The notes: generated by a model not told the origin, from the sequence alone. DNA of 64,000 nt from DASYAE01 sp036501535 (GCA_036501535.1 DASYAE010000202.1:62001-126000), one strand, 5' to 3'; shown: positions 1-8,882, counted from the first letter of the stretch. Translations and numbers: made by a program.

Positions 1-700
1 GTTCCGAGACTTCGTGAGCTTGGTCGTCGAGCGCGATGTCATGGAGATCCGCAAAGTCCGGCAACGGCAGGTCCTGCCGCAGGTGATGCAAAGGCTCGCC
101 GGACAAACCGGGCAGGTCGTCAACGTTGCGAACCTTGCCGACGCCGTCGGGCTGGACGTAACGACGGTCAAGGACTACCTGGGGCTGCTCGAGGCGGTTT
201 TCCTCATCCACCGTCTCGAACCGTTCACCCGGTCGGTCACACACCGCACCATCCGAAGCGCCAAGGTCCACGTGGTCGACACGGGGCTCGCCGCCTACCT
301 TGTCGGCCTCACCGAGCAGAAGCTCTCCGGCCGAACGCCTGCGGCACTCACCCAGTTCGGCCACATCGTCGAGACCTTCGTCGTGAACGAACTGGTCAAG
401 CAGGCAGGCTGGGCACGACAACAGGTCGACTTCTCGCACTTCCGCACCCGAGAGCAGCAAGAGGTCGACCTCGTCATCGAGACGGTCACCGGGTCCGTGG
501 CAGCGATCGAGGTAAAGGCATCCGGGACCGTCGCCGACCAGGACTTCGCCGGTCTCAGGCTGCTGCGCGACAAGCTGGGTGATGCATTCGTCGGCGGCGC
601 GGTCATCAACCTCGGCCAGAAGGCGTACACCTGCGAGCGAAAGCTGCACGTGTTGCCTCTCGATCGGCTCTGGGCTCCGGGGCCGGCTTCGAACGACTAG
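1..700 (+). CDS. DUF4143-type AAA ATPase, C-terminal part (5' end outside window)
   Basis: The reading frame is open from the first bases (F-R-D-F before the first internal GTG at 14), so the N-terminal AAA/P-loop half lies upstream of the window. What remains is the DUF4143 half: a VERDV-type linker, a winged-helix-like stretch (VTTVKDYLGLLEAVFLIHRL) and a C-terminal PD-(D/E)xK-like core with EVDLVIE and, about 20 residues later, AIEVKAS. Proteins of this family are predicted ATPases of uncertain role; some resemble genes linked to toxin or defence loci, but nothing next to this one proves that. Transcription ends at a strong hairpin at 753-799. Confidence 0.8.
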   Translation, partial: FRDFVSLVVERDVMEIRKVRQRQVLPQVMQRLAGQTGQVVNVANLADAVGLDVTTVKDYLGLLEAVFLIHRLEPFTRSVTHRTIRSAKVHVVDTGLAAYLVGLTEQKLSGRTPAALTQFGHIVETFVVNELVKQAGWARQQVDFSHFRTREQQEVDLVIETVTGSVAAIEVKASGTVADQDFAGLRLLRDKLGDAFVGGAVINLGQKAYTCERKLHVLPLDRLWAPGPASND

Positions 701-752
701 CCCGGCTGCGTCGGCAGAGAGATCTTTCGGGCGAACGGAGTGCGTTGAGCAG

Positions 753-799
753 CCCCGTGGACCGCCCGCGTACTGCAGCACGGCGAGCGGTCCACGGGG
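753..799. terminator. Bidirectional hairpin between convergent genes
   Basis: A perfect 13-bp inverted repeat (left arm CCCCGTGGACCGC at 753-765, right arm at 787-799, 21-nt loop) lies between the stop of the DUF4143 gene (700) and the stop of the protease gene (813). There is no T-tract, as is common in high-GC actinomycetes. Position between two convergent stops supports a shared terminator. Confidence 0.65.
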
Positions 800-812
800 T
801 TCGGGTGATAGC

Positions 813-1700
813 TCAGTCGGCGTGCGTGATCCAGGCCTCGATCGCGGCGATGGCCTCGGTGGTCATCCGCACGGCGTGGTTGGCCTCCTGACCCGGCACC
901 GCGCCGTCGTGGATGCCGAGGATCCGGGTGAGGTCCGAGGCGGCGCAGACGCCTGAGCCGCTCATCCCGCCCTCGGTGCTGGCGTCGTAGTACCAGACGT
1001 TGGGGGGCACGGTCCGGGTGATGTTCCCCTTGCCGTAGTACATCCCGTGGTACTCCCCGGGCTCGCCGACCGGGAATCCGGTGACCTGGATCGCCCTGAG
1101 CAGCGGATCGGCCTCGGCCAACTGCGGCATGCCGCTGAGCAGCCGCTCGTCGATCCGCTCGCGGGCCACCCTGATCGCCGCGTAGTCGTACGGGTACAGC
1201 CTCGGGTTCTCGATGCCGTCGGTGTACCTGTCGGGCCGGTAGTCGTTCGGGACCCACATGTCTTCACGCCGCAGGGTGATCGTGCCATACGGCGCGGTCA
1301 CGCCGCCCGCGTTGTAAGCCGGGATGAACTCGATCCCGTTGATCAGGACGATCGCGCCGTCCACGACCTTCTCGTAGAGGTTGTGCGCGGCGGTCACGAT
1401 GCCGTAGGCGCCGCCGATGGAGATGAGGACTCCGGTCCCGCCGTAGGTCTTGCCGCCGAGCGGGATCCTCATCTTGCCGGTATGCCGGTAGGAGGGACCG
1501 GTCGGATCCGCCACGGAGACGAGCGGCACGTTGTTGATGATTTTCTGGGGCATGACCGCGGCGGGCTGCCGGGCCGGCGGAGCGGACGAGGGCGGGTGGG
1601 CCGGCGGTCTGGCCGGACCGGACGGGCGGTTCGGGGAGCCGGCGGGATACGGGATGTCGGGATTGCCGGGGGCCGGGGGGTTCGGGGTCTCAGCGGACAT
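813..1700 (-). CDS. Trypsin/V8-like serine protease with Pro-rich N-terminus
   Basis: A 295-residue protein with a chymotrypsin-fold catalytic triad visible as His106 (TAAH), Asp172 (YPYDYA) and Ser247 in GGMSGSG. Residues 1-50 are rich in proline, serine and alanine and do not form a signal peptide, so the enzyme is either cytoplasmic or exported by a route not visible here. The general fold resembles glutamyl endopeptidase/V8 (S1B) proteases. The ATG at 1700 has GGAAAGG about 11 nt upstream. It lies 93 nt downstream of the RhiA-like gene on the same strand and is probably co-transcribed with it. Substrate unknown. Confidence 0.8.
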   Translation of the reverse strand: MSAETPNPPAPGNPDIPYPAGSPNRPSGPARPPAHPPSSAPPARQPAAVMPQKIINNVPLVSVADPTGPSYRHTGKMRIPLGGKTYGGTGVLISIGGAYGIVTAAHNLYEKVVDGAIVLINGIEFIPAYNAGGVTAPYGTITLRREDMWVPNDYRPDRYTDGIENPRLYPYDYAAIRVARERIDERLLSGMPQLAEADPLLRAIQVTGFPVGEPGEYHGMYYGKGNITRTVPPNVWYYDASTEGGMSGSGVCAASDLTRILGIHDGAVPGQEANHAVRMTTEAIAAIEAWITHAD

Positions 1701-1793
1701 GCGGGGTCTGCCTTTCCGGGTTCTGGGTGGGACCCCGTCCCGCCGCGGGGTGGCGGGACGGGTTGCCGTTGTCGCGGCTGCTGCGGTGCACGG

Positions 1794-2417
1794 TCAGGGG
1801 GTGGCGGTGACCGTCCAGGTGTTGTCCACGTTCAGCGTCGCGTTCAGCGCGAAGACCCCGGGCGGGAAGACGAGGTCGCCGACGTTGGTGATCTGTTCGA
1901 CGTCGATGACCGTCCCCTGCGTGAAGGTGCCGGCGGTGATCCAGTACTCGGGGTGCGGGGTGAGCATCAGCACCTGGTTCGGCTGCGCCGAGACGATGTG
2001 CGTGCCGGAGCCCGACATGCCGATGCCGACCGAGGCCTGGTTCAGCGGGATCTGGTCCGTCTCCCCGATGTAGAGGCTGCCCGTCACCGGATTCGGGACC
2101 GCAGCGCCCTGCTCGAAGGTGTAGGCGCTGTTGGCCATGGTGAACAGCACCTGCTGCAGGTTCGGGTCGCTCGGGTCGGCCGGCCAGGCCTGGGAGGACA
2201 CGAACTGCACCCCCGCGGCCAGCGCGCCGTTGTGCGCCCAGACGAACGAGTAGTCCTCCTCCCAGGTGAAGACGACGGTGCCGGTCGGATTCGTCGGCTT
2301 GACGGCCCAGGCGAGGGTCTGCACGTCGTAGGTCGAGAGGTCGGGCTGGCTCTGGTACACGCACAGGTCCACGAAGTTGACGGAGTTGTTGACGACGGTG
2401 AGCTGGTACTGCGTCAC
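1794..2417 (-). CDS. RhiA-like protein
   Basis: A 207-residue protein with no signal peptide, beginning TQYQLTVVNNSVNFVDLCVY, rich in beta-branched residues and aromatic residues and almost without lysine. The N-terminal pattern (xTVVNNS, CVYQ, tryptophan-containing strand, DYSFVW) recalls proteins annotated RhiA, first described from the rhizosphere-expressed rhi genes of Rhizobium leguminosarum; I make this match from memory of the pattern, not a search. Function of RhiA is not established. Start is GTG at 2417 with a strong GAGGAGAG ribosome site. It is the first gene of a likely two-gene unit with the protease at 813-1700. Confidence 0.6.
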   Translation of the reverse strand: MTQYQLTVVNNSVNFVDLCVYQSQPDLSTYDVQTLAWAVKPTNPTGTVVFTWEEDYSFVWAHNGALAAGVQFVSSQAWPADPSDPNLQQVLFTMANSAYTFEQGAAVPNPVTGSLYIGETDQIPLNQASVGIGMSGSGTHIVSAQPNQVLMLTPHPEYWITAGTFTQGTVIDVEQITNVGDLVFPPGVFALNATLNVDNTWTVTATP

Positions 2418-2633
2418 GGGGGCTCTCCTCGCCGCGCCGCGGGGACGGCGCCGCTTTCAAGGGTGATTGCGTATTGGGGAAAAGCCGTATTCTCAGATGT
2501 TCCGGTGAGTGGCCTTTCCGATAATCACGGAATCAGCGCAGGGGTTGGAAGTCAACGACCGGCCCGGTATTCACTCTTTCGATCTAATTGACTCCGCCGC
2601 CGTATTCACGAAAGCATTACGTGACGAAAGACC
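2418..2633. promoter_or_regulatory. AT-rich divergent intergenic region
   Basis: The 216 bases between the RhiA-like gene (leftward) and the zinc-ribbon gene (rightward) are clearly poorer in G+C than the surrounding coding DNA, especially 2461-2500 and 2560-2690. Both flanking genes must be expressed from here. I could not assign a single convincing -35/-10 pair. Confidence 0.4.
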
Positions 2634-3065
2634 ATGACACGGAGTGATTCCATCAAAATGAATGTGATGAAATGGATTACGAAAATGGAGTGTGCCGTCT
2701 GCGGGAGTGAGCTGCCGACGACGCCCGGGGCGGGCCGGCCGCGCCGGTACTGCTCCGTGGGCTGCCGCCAGCGGGCGTACCGCCGGCGCAACCACGCCGA
2801 GGGCGATGCCGGGCCGCGCGCCCGGTCGCCCAGGGACGGGCGGCCCGGCGTCGCGGTGGTCGTGCTGCTGGTCTGGCCGGATCGCGGCGAGGCCGCCGAG
2901 GTGGCCGAAGCTGTATCGGTGCTTGATCTTCCAGCACTAATATCAAGGCTGGGTGACCGGATCGACGCGATGGCCGCCGCCGTCAACGACACCGGGGACG
3001 TGGAGCACCGCGCGCGGGAGTCGCCGGATTCCGACGATTCGGGATGGGCGGCGGGTGACGGGTGA
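2634..3065 (+). CDS. Small zinc-ribbon protein
   Basis: A 143-residue protein with a Cys4 motif near the N-terminus (CAVCGSEL ... RYCSVGCRQRAYRRR), a short treble-clef-like zinc site common in small actinobacterial proteins of unknown function. The rest is arginine-, aspartate- and alanine-rich with a predicted amphipathic stretch around residues 70-115. Start is uncertain: ATG at 2634, 2658, 2667 and 2685 are all in frame; the first is used here, but the conserved motif begins only at the 2685 ATG. The stop codon falls inside a 7-bp tandem repeat, so copy-number change there could alter the C-terminus. Confidence 0.55.
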   Translation: MTRSDSIKMNVMKWITKMECAVCGSELPTTPGAGRPRRYCSVGCRQRAYRRRNHAEGDAGPRARSPRDGRPGVAVVVLLVWPDRGEAAEVAEAVSVLDLPALISRLGDRIDAMAAAVNDTGDVEHRARESPDSDDSGWAAGDG

Positions 3066-3088
3066 CAGGTGACGGGTGACGGGTGACG
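3054..3088. repeat. 7-bp tandem repeat, five copies
   Basis: Five head-to-tail copies of GGTGACG (second copy GGTGACA) run from 3054 to 3088. The TGA stop of the zinc-ribbon gene (3063-3065) is part of the second copy. The unit length is not a multiple of three in total effect, so slippage would change the reading frame at the gene end. Confidence 0.85.
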
Positions 3089-3116
3089 GACGGCGCGATG
3101 GGACGAGACCGACGAC

Positions 3117-3164
3117 CCGGAATTCTTGCCGGCGGCGCGCGGCCGCCGGACCGGAGAATTCCGG
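3117..3164. terminator. Hairpin downstream of zinc-ribbon gene
   Basis: An inverted repeat with outer arms CCGGAATTCT (3117-3126) and AGAATTCCGG (3155-3164) and inner arms CCGGCGGC (3129-3136) and GCCGCCGG (3142-3149) with a 5-nt loop. It lies about 50 nt beyond the stop at 3065. No T-tract follows. Terminator or attenuator are both possible. Confidence 0.5.
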
Positions 3165-3493
3165 GGTCGACTGCCGGATTCGCTTAGTATGTGGAGGCGC
3201 GCATCCCCGTCACGCGACCGTGGATTCCCGGCGATTTCGTCGCCGCCCGTCGCGGGCACGGAACCGGCTACGAAATAGCCCGCCGAATACCGTCACAGTA
3301 CCGTGACGCGTTTCATCCCGGCCGCCGGCCCTGGCGAACCTGGCGCGGCCGGGGCGACGCGCTCGTGCTGATGCCGGCCGACCAGTTCTCGAAGTACTCA
3401 GGGTAGGACTACTCAAGCCGGGCGGCGCTACTCAGAGGGATTCGGGTAGACGTGCGGATCCGGCGGCCGCGGTCGCCGCCGGACGATGAGTGC
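3165..3493. other. Intergenic stretch without a supported gene
   Basis: About 330 bases between the hairpin and the ligase start. One 71-codon GTG frame at 3191-3406 is open but has no recognisable motif or ribosome site and is not called. This stretch probably holds the promoter of the ligase-nitroreductase-Fic run. Confidence 0.4.
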
Positions 3494-5020
3494 ATGAATC
3501 GGTTGGTCAGACAATGCGTCGCCGGAGTGCTCGCCCTCGCGGCAGTGTCGGCGGCTCGCGCGGTGCTCGGCCGGCGACCGGGTGGTGCGCAGGTGCTCGC
3601 GCGCTTCGGCTGCCGCCAGGCCGAGCGCGCCGGGCTCATGGCGGCGGTCCTCGCCGCTGCTCGGGCGCGTCGGCGGATTCCCGCGTACCGGGCGGCGACT
3701 GCGGGGCTGCGTCCCTGGCGGGCCGCTGTGGCGACGGGATCACTCGAGGGCTATCTCGCGGCCCTGCCAATCCTCGATAAGGCCTCGTACATCGATGCGC
3801 ATCCTCTCGCGGACCGCTGCCCGGGCGGGCGGCTTCCGGAGCGTGGCGTCGAGGTGGACGAGTCGTCCGGCTCCTCCGGCCGCCCCTACCAGTGGGTGCG
3901 CTCGCGGTCCGAGCTGGACCAGGTCGAGGCGCGGCTCGCGGTCCAGGCCGGCTGGCTGCTGCGGGCGCGGCGGCACCGGCGAATCGTGGTGCTCAATTGC
4001 TTCTCGATGGGCGCGTGGGCGACCGGGCAGTCCGTCACCAGATCCCTGAGCCGGCTCGGCGCGGTCAAGTCCTGCGGACCCGACACGGACAAGGCGCTCG
4101 CCGCCATCGAACTGCTCGGGTCCGACATCTGTTATGTCGTCAGCGGCTATCCGCCGTTCCTGGGCACCCTGCTCGACGCCGCCTGCCGCCGCGGGCTCGA
4201 CCTGTCCGGCCATGAGATGTGGGGATTCGTCGGCGGCGAGGGCATGACCGAGGTACTGCGGGCACGACTCGAACGCACCTTCCGCCGCGTCCTGTCCGCT
4301 TATGGCGCCTCGGATCTCGACGTAGGGGTAGCCGGGGAGACCGAGCTCGCCGTCGCGGTCCGGCAGGCAGCGGCGGCGGATCCGCGGTTCGCCGATGCGC
4401 TGTTCGGCGGAACCGGACGGCTGCCGATGGTGCTCCAATACGACCCGACGAGCTACCACGTCGAGACCATCGGCGGCGAACTCGTCGTCACCGTCCTGCG
4501 AAAGCTGCTCTCGCCGCGGATACGCTACGCGGTGCACGACGCGGGCGACACTTTCACCTTCCGCGCGCTGGCCTCGCTCGCCCGCGAGCACGGCGTGGAG
4601 CTGCCGTTCGCCGGCGCGGCCCGCGCCCCGTTCCTCTTCATCTCAGGCCGCATCGACTCCACGCTCTCGCACATGGGCGCCAACCTCTACCCCGAGGACG
4701 TCGACGCCGCGCTCGGCACTCTCAGTGACCTGCGACCCGACCTCGGCCTCGGCACCTTCTGCCTCGCGCTCGCCGACCGGCCCGACGGCACGACCGTGCC
4801 GGTGATCCACGTCGAGTCCGTGAGCAGCCCCGCACCCGAGCTGATCCGGTCGGCCCTGGCCGGCTGGCTCGTCGAGCACAACCACGACTGGAGCGCGGCG
4901 GCCGCCGAGGACTCGCACGCGCTCGACTTCGAGATCCGCACGGCGGCGCCGGGGACCGGTGTCTTCGCCGCCAACGCCACCCGTATCAAGCGCCGCTACG
5001 TCTTGGGAGCCTCACGATGA
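3494..5020 (+). CDS. Adenylate-forming (PaaK/CapK-like) CoA ligase family protein
   Basis: About 508 residues from the ATG at 3494; an in-frame GTG at 3452 would add 14 residues with no homology value. ANL-superfamily motifs are present: the phosphate-binding loop SSGSSGRP (residues 124-131), YGASDLD in place of the usual Y-G-x-T-E motif, an HDAGDTF acidic motif, GRIDSTLSHMGANLYPEDVD (hinge region) and a late lysine in NATRIKRR. The arrangement is closest to phenylacetate-CoA-ligase-like and CapK-like proteins. A hydrophobic segment near the N-terminus may be membrane-associated. Its stop overlaps the start of the nitroreductase gene by 4 nt, suggesting coupled synthesis. Substrate unknown. 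Confidence 0.75.
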   Translation: MNRLVRQCVAGVLALAAVSAARAVLGRRPGGAQVLARFGCRQAERAGLMAAVLAAARARRRIPAYRAATAGLRPWRAAVATGSLEGYLAALPILDKASYIDAHPLADRCPGGRLPERGVEVDESSGSSGRPYQWVRSRSELDQVEARLAVQAGWLLRARRHRRIVVLNCFSMGAWATGQSVTRSLSRLGAVKSCGPDTDKALAAIELLGSDICYVVSGYPPFLGTLLDAACRRGLDLSGHEMWGFVGGEGMTEVLRARLERTFRRVLSAYGASDLDVGVAGETELAVAVRQAAAADPRFADALFGGTGRLPMVLQYDPTSYHVETIGGELVVTVLRKLLSPRIRYAVHDAGDTFTFRALASLAREHGVELPFAGAARAPFLFISGRIDSTLSHMGANLYPEDVDAALGTLSDLRPDLGLGTFCLALADRPDGTTVPVIHVESVSSPAPELIRSALAGWLVEHNHDWSAAAAEDSHALDFEIRTAAPGTGVFAANATRIKRRYVLGASR

Positions 5021-5952
5021 TCCCCGACCGGGATGCATGGATTCTGACCGAGGCGCTGCGCGCCCCGAGCGCCCACAACGCGCAGCCGTGGCGCATCCGC
5101 GTCAACGACGGCGTCTACGAACTCCACTATGACCACCACGAGTACCTGCCCGCCGACCCGGATGACCGCGACGCATACCTCTGCATGGGCGCCTTCTTGG
5201 AGACGCTGGCCATCGCAGCCTCCAGCGAGGACACACAGGTCGACGTGACACCGAGGTTCGGCCGCGAAGGCTCGGACCTGCACGTCGCAGACGTCGTATT
5301 CAGACCCGGCATCGTCACCGATCCGCTCGCCAGCCACGTGCCCCACCGGGCCACCAACCGCTCCGCTTATCTGCCCGTCAGCCTCCCGCCGACGCTGACC
5401 GAGGACCTGGCCGAGCTGGGCTGCGTCCTGGTTCCGACGCAGGACGTCGTGCGCATCGTGCGCCAGGCGTCAGTGCTGTCCTGGCGGGACCGCCGCTTCG
5501 TGGGCGATCTCCACGCATGGATACACCGCGATCCGTCCCGGCACACCGGCATGACCCAGGAGCAGCTGGGCCTCAAGCGCTACGAGTGGCTGGCGCTGCA
5601 CGGCGCGTTCCTGCTCGGCCGGCTCCCGGCACCGCTCGCCCTCGCCTTTTCCGGCCGTGACATCCGCCTGCTCGGCGACGCGCCCGCGGTCGCCGTCCTG
5701 AGCGCCGCCTCCGACGACCCGAAGGATCTGGTCGAGGCGGGCCGTCGCCTGCTGCGCTCCTGGGTGACGATCTGCGGCGCGGGGTTCGGCTATCACCCGA
5801 TCTCGATCGCGATCGACCGCCCCGAGACCCGCCCGGCCATCGCCGCGCTCTCCGGCGCCGGGACACCTGTCGCGCTCTTCCGGATCGGGATGCCGACCAG
5901 GCCGGCGCGGCCGAGCAGACGAGTCGCGCTGAGCGATGCGCTCACCGATTAG
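5017..5952 (+). CDS. Acg-like nitroreductase family protein
   Basis: A 311-residue flavin-dependent nitroreductase-fold protein. The N-terminal APSAHNAQPWRI motif and the HRATNRSAY segment are typical of the Acg branch (as in Mycobacterium tuberculosis Rv2032/Rv3131), which fuses two half-domains and in known members binds FMN but may lack reductase activity and instead sequester flavin. Start ATG overlaps the ligase stop (ATGA). The 3' end overlaps the Fic gene by 17 nt. Role with the ligase is unknown. Confidence 0.8.
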   Translation: MIPDRDAWILTEALRAPSAHNAQPWRIRVNDGVYELHYDHHEYLPADPDDRDAYLCMGAFLETLAIAASSEDTQVDVTPRFGREGSDLHVADVVFRPGIVTDPLASHVPHRATNRSAYLPVSLPPTLTEDLAELGCVLVPTQDVVRIVRQASVLSWRDRRFVGDLHAWIHRDPSRHTGMTQEQLGLKRYEWLALHGAFLLGRLPAPLALAFSGRDIRLLGDAPAVAVLSAASDDPKDLVEAGRRLLRSWVTICGAGFGYHPISIAIDRPETRPAIAALSGAGTPVALFRIGMPTRPARPSRRVALSDALTD

Positions 5953-6892
5953 CGCTGGACTCGCGCTCGATCTGACGCTCCACGGCTGCTTCGACATAAA
6001 TCGGGACGAGACGCTCGCCTATCAACGGATGATGACGTACATCCAGACGCTCCACGACGCCCCCGATTTCGGATACAGCAAGGGGCTTCTGAACGGGCTG
6101 CACTGGATGCTGCAGGGCCACCGGCACAGCGTCCGCAGACCGGCCGGCCAGTGGCGTCGACGAGCTGTATATGTCACCGACGCACGCGATCCCAGTATCA
6201 CCGCATACACAGCTCCGGACTTCGAAGACGTTCCGGATCTCATGGGCGAGCTCATCGACTGGCTCAACGCCGACGACAAGACGCATCCCCTCGTGCGGGC
6301 GGCCATGGCCCATCTGGATCTGGTGTCGATCCACCCGTGGGCCGATGGGAACGGCCGGATGTCGCGCTCGCTGCAGACATTGATGATCGCGCGGGAGGGC
6401 GTTCTCGCACCGGAATTCTCGTCCATCGAGGCATGGCTCGGACGCCCTGGAAACACCTGGGAGTATTACCGCGAGCTCACCCGACGCGGCGCCGAGTACC
6501 TGCCCGAGCAGGATGTCTCGAGCTGGATCAAGTTCAACCTGACCGCCTATCACCAGCAGGCCCAGACGGTGCAAGGGAGGCTGGACCGTTCGGGGCGCGT
6601 GTGGAACCTGCTATCCGACTTCGCGGAGGGCAAGGGCTACGACGAACGAGTGGTATCCGCACTGCACGATGTGGCGATGGCCGGGCGGGTCCGCAGGTCC
6701 CGCTACGAGCACGCCGAGGGGCTAAGCCTGCAGCAAGCGCAGCGGGACCTTCGCGATCTCGTCACGGCCGAGGTGCTGAAGCCGGTCGGGCGCACCCGCG
6801 CGCGGTACTACACGACAGGCACGCGCTTCCCTGAGCAAGTGCTCGACGTCGCTCGTACGCCGATGACGCTGATCGACCCGTATTCGCGCTGA
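5936..6892 (+). CDS. Fic-domain protein, short N-terminus
   Basis: A 318-residue protein with a complete Fic motif, HPWADGNGRMSR, starting at His133, so transfer of AMP or another nucleotide moiety to a hydroxyl is chemically possible. A winged-helix-like region follows in the C-terminal third. Many related Fic proteins have an upstream inhibitory helix with (S/T)xxxE(G/N); I find no such motif before or after the Fic core, and an in-frame TGA lies immediately before the ATG at 5936. The conserved part begins near DETLAYQRM, so ATG codons at 6029/6032 are alternatives. It overlaps the nitroreductase gene by 17 nt. Confidence 0.75.
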   Translation: MRSPISAGLALDLTLHGCFDINRDETLAYQRMMTYIQTLHDAPDFGYSKGLLNGLHWMLQGHRHSVRRPAGQWRRRAVYVTDARDPSITAYTAPDFEDVPDLMGELIDWLNADDKTHPLVRAAMAHLDLVSIHPWADGNGRMSRSLQTLMIAREGVLAPEFSSIEAWLGRPGNTWEYYRELTRRGAEYLPEQDVSSWIKFNLTAYHQQAQTVQGRLDRSGRVWNLLSDFAEGKGYDERVVSALHDVAMAGRVRRSRYEHAEGLSLQQAQRDLRDLVTAEVLKPVGRTRARYYTTGTRFPEQVLDVARTPMTLIDPYSR

Positions 6893-6976
6893 TCGGCGGG
6901 GCAGGAAGGCTCAGGTCTGGCACTGTCGGGGGTCTTTTCCGGTGGGGCGTCGGACCGCCGCCGTAGACTCCTGCCC

Positions 6977-8836
6977 ATGACTTCGCCCGAGCCGGAGACG
7001 GATCAGACCGAGCAGCAGGTGGATGCCGCGGCCGGCGTGCTGAGCCGGGTGTTCGGCTACGACTCGTTCCGGGGCGAGCAGCGGGAGATCGTCGAGCACG
7101 TCATCGGCGGGGGCGACGCGCTCGTGCTGATGTCGACCGGGAGCGGCAAGTCGCTGTGCTACCAGATTCCGGCGCTGGTGCGGGAGGGCGTCGGGGTGGT
7201 GGTCTCGCCGCTCATCGCGCTGATGCAGGATCAGGTCGACGCGCTGACGGCTCTCGGGGTGCGGGCCGGGTTCCTGAACTCGACCCAGGATCCGGACGAG
7301 CGGCGCCTCGTCGAGTACGCATACCGCTCCGGTGAGCTGGACCTGCTCTACCTCGCCCCTGAGCGGCTGCGGCTGGAGTCGACGCTGCAGCTGCTGGAAC
7401 GCGGCACCGTCTCGCTTTTCGCCATCGACGAAGCGCACTGCGTCGCGCAGTGGGGGCACGACTTCCGGCCGGACTACCTCGCGCTGTCGGTGCTGCACGA
7501 GCGCTGGCCGAAGACGCCTCGAATCGCTCTGACCGCGACCGCCACCGAGGCGACGCGCACGGAGATCGCGCACCGGCTGAACCTCGAGGACGCCCGGCAC
7601 TTCGTGGCGAGCTTCGACCGGCCCAACATCCAGTACCGGATCGCGCCGAAGAAGGAGCCGCTGCGGCAGCTGCTGGAGATGCTGCGCACCGACCACGCCG
7701 GCGACGCCGGGATCGTCTACTGCCTGTCCCGGGCGTCCACGGAGAAGACCGCGCAGGCCCTGGTGGACAACGGAATCCCGGCGCTGCCCTATCACGCCGG
7801 CCTCGACGCGACCACGCGCGCCACCAACCAGGCCCGCTTCCTGCGCGAGGACGGCCTGGTCATGGTCGCCACGATCGCGTTCGGCATGGGCATCGACAAA
7901 CCGGACGTGCGCTTCGTCGCCCACCTCGACCTGCCGAAATCCGTCGAGGGCTACTACCAGGAGACCGGAAGGGCGGGCCGGGACGGGCAGCCCTCGACCG
8001 CGTGGCTGGCCTACGGCCTACAAGACGTCGTGCAGCAGCGCAAGATGATCGCCGGCTCGGAGGGCGACGACGCCTACCGGCGCCAGCTGACCACCCACCT
8101 CGACGCGATGCTCGCGCTGTGCGAGACGGTCGAGTGCCGCCGGGTCCGGATGCTGGCCTACTTCGGCGAGCGCAGTGCCGCATGCGGGAACTGCGACACC
8201 TGCCTGACCCCGCCGGAGTCGTGGGACGGCACCGTGGCCGCGCAGAAGCTGCTCTCCGCGATCTACCGGCTGAAGACCGAGCGGCACCAGCGCTTCGGCT
8301 CCGGCCAGGTGATCGACATCCTGCTCGGCCGCAAGACGCCCAAGGTCACCCAGTTCCGGCACGACGCGCTGAGCGTGTTCGGCTGTGGCACCGAGCTGGG
8401 CGAGAGCGAGTGGCGCGGCGTGGTGCGCCAACTCCTCGCCCAGGAGCTGCTCCTCGTGGAGGGCGATTACAGCACCCTGGCACTCACCCCCACCAGCGGC
8501 GCGGTGCTGCGCGGGGACCACAAGGTCATGCTGCGCCGCGACCCGGCGAAGGAGAAGGCGGCGCGCGCCCCGAAGCCCCGCCGCCAGGGCGCTCAGGTCT
8601 CCCAGGAAGACCTGCCCGAGCAGGCCGTACCGGTCTTCGAGCGGCTGCGCGCTTGGCGCGGCGCGACCGCGAAGGAGCAGGGCGTGCCGGCATACGTGGT
8701 CTTTCATGACGCGACGCTCCGCCAGATCGCCGCGCAGGCTCCGACGACCCTCGCCGAGCTCGGCACGATCAGCGGCATCGGCGAGAACAAGCTCGCGAAA
8801 TACGGCCAGCAGATCCTCGACACGCTCGCGGCTTGA
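6977..8836 (+). CDS. recQ: ATP-dependent DNA helicase RecQ
   Basis: A 619-residue RecQ. Helicase core: FRGEQREIV (motif 0), Walker A STGSGKS with Lys58, DEAH at 151-154, SAT-type TATATEAT, and QETGRAGRDG (motif VI). The RQC zinc site is visible as cysteines in the region ECRR...CGNCDTCL, followed by a winged helix, and the C-terminal HRDC domain ends with ISGIGENKLAKYG. It unwinds 3'-tailed DNA in recombination and replication repair. Length is normal for bacterial RecQ. Walker A has Ser-Gly where many RecQ proteins have Gly-Gly; this should not abolish function. Confidence 0.95.
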   Translation: MTSPEPETDQTEQQVDAAAGVLSRVFGYDSFRGEQREIVEHVIGGGDALVLMSTGSGKSLCYQIPALVREGVGVVVSPLIALMQDQVDALTALGVRAGFLNSTQDPDERRLVEYAYRSGELDLLYLAPERLRLESTLQLLERGTVSLFAIDEAHCVAQWGHDFRPDYLALSVLHERWPKTPRIALTATATEATRTEIAHRLNLEDARHFVASFDRPNIQYRIAPKKEPLRQLLEMLRTDHAGDAGIVYCLSRASTEKTAQALVDNGIPALPYHAGLDATTRATNQARFLREDGLVMVATIAFGMGIDKPDVRFVAHLDLPKSVEGYYQETGRAGRDGQPSTAWLAYGLQDVVQQRKMIAGSEGDDAYRRQLTTHLDAMLALCETVECRRVRMLAYFGERSAACGNCDTCLTPPESWDGTVAAQKLLSAIYRLKTERHQRFGSGQVIDILLGRKTPKVTQFRHDALSVFGCGTELGESEWRGVVRQLLAQELLLVEGDYSTLALTPTSGAVLRGDHKVMLRRDPAKEKAARAPKPRRQGAQVSQEDLPEQAVPVFERLRAWRGATAKEQGVPAYVVFHDATLRQIAAQAPTTLAELGTISGIGENKLAKYGQQILDTLAA

Positions 8837-8882
8837 GCAGCGCGGTGATCGCGGCTCGGCGCGATCAACTAAAGTCGTCACC

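Noticed and set aside
3191..3406. 71-codon GTG frame before the ligase
   Set aside because: No ribosome site, motif or neighbour support; chance opening in GC-rich sequence is likely.
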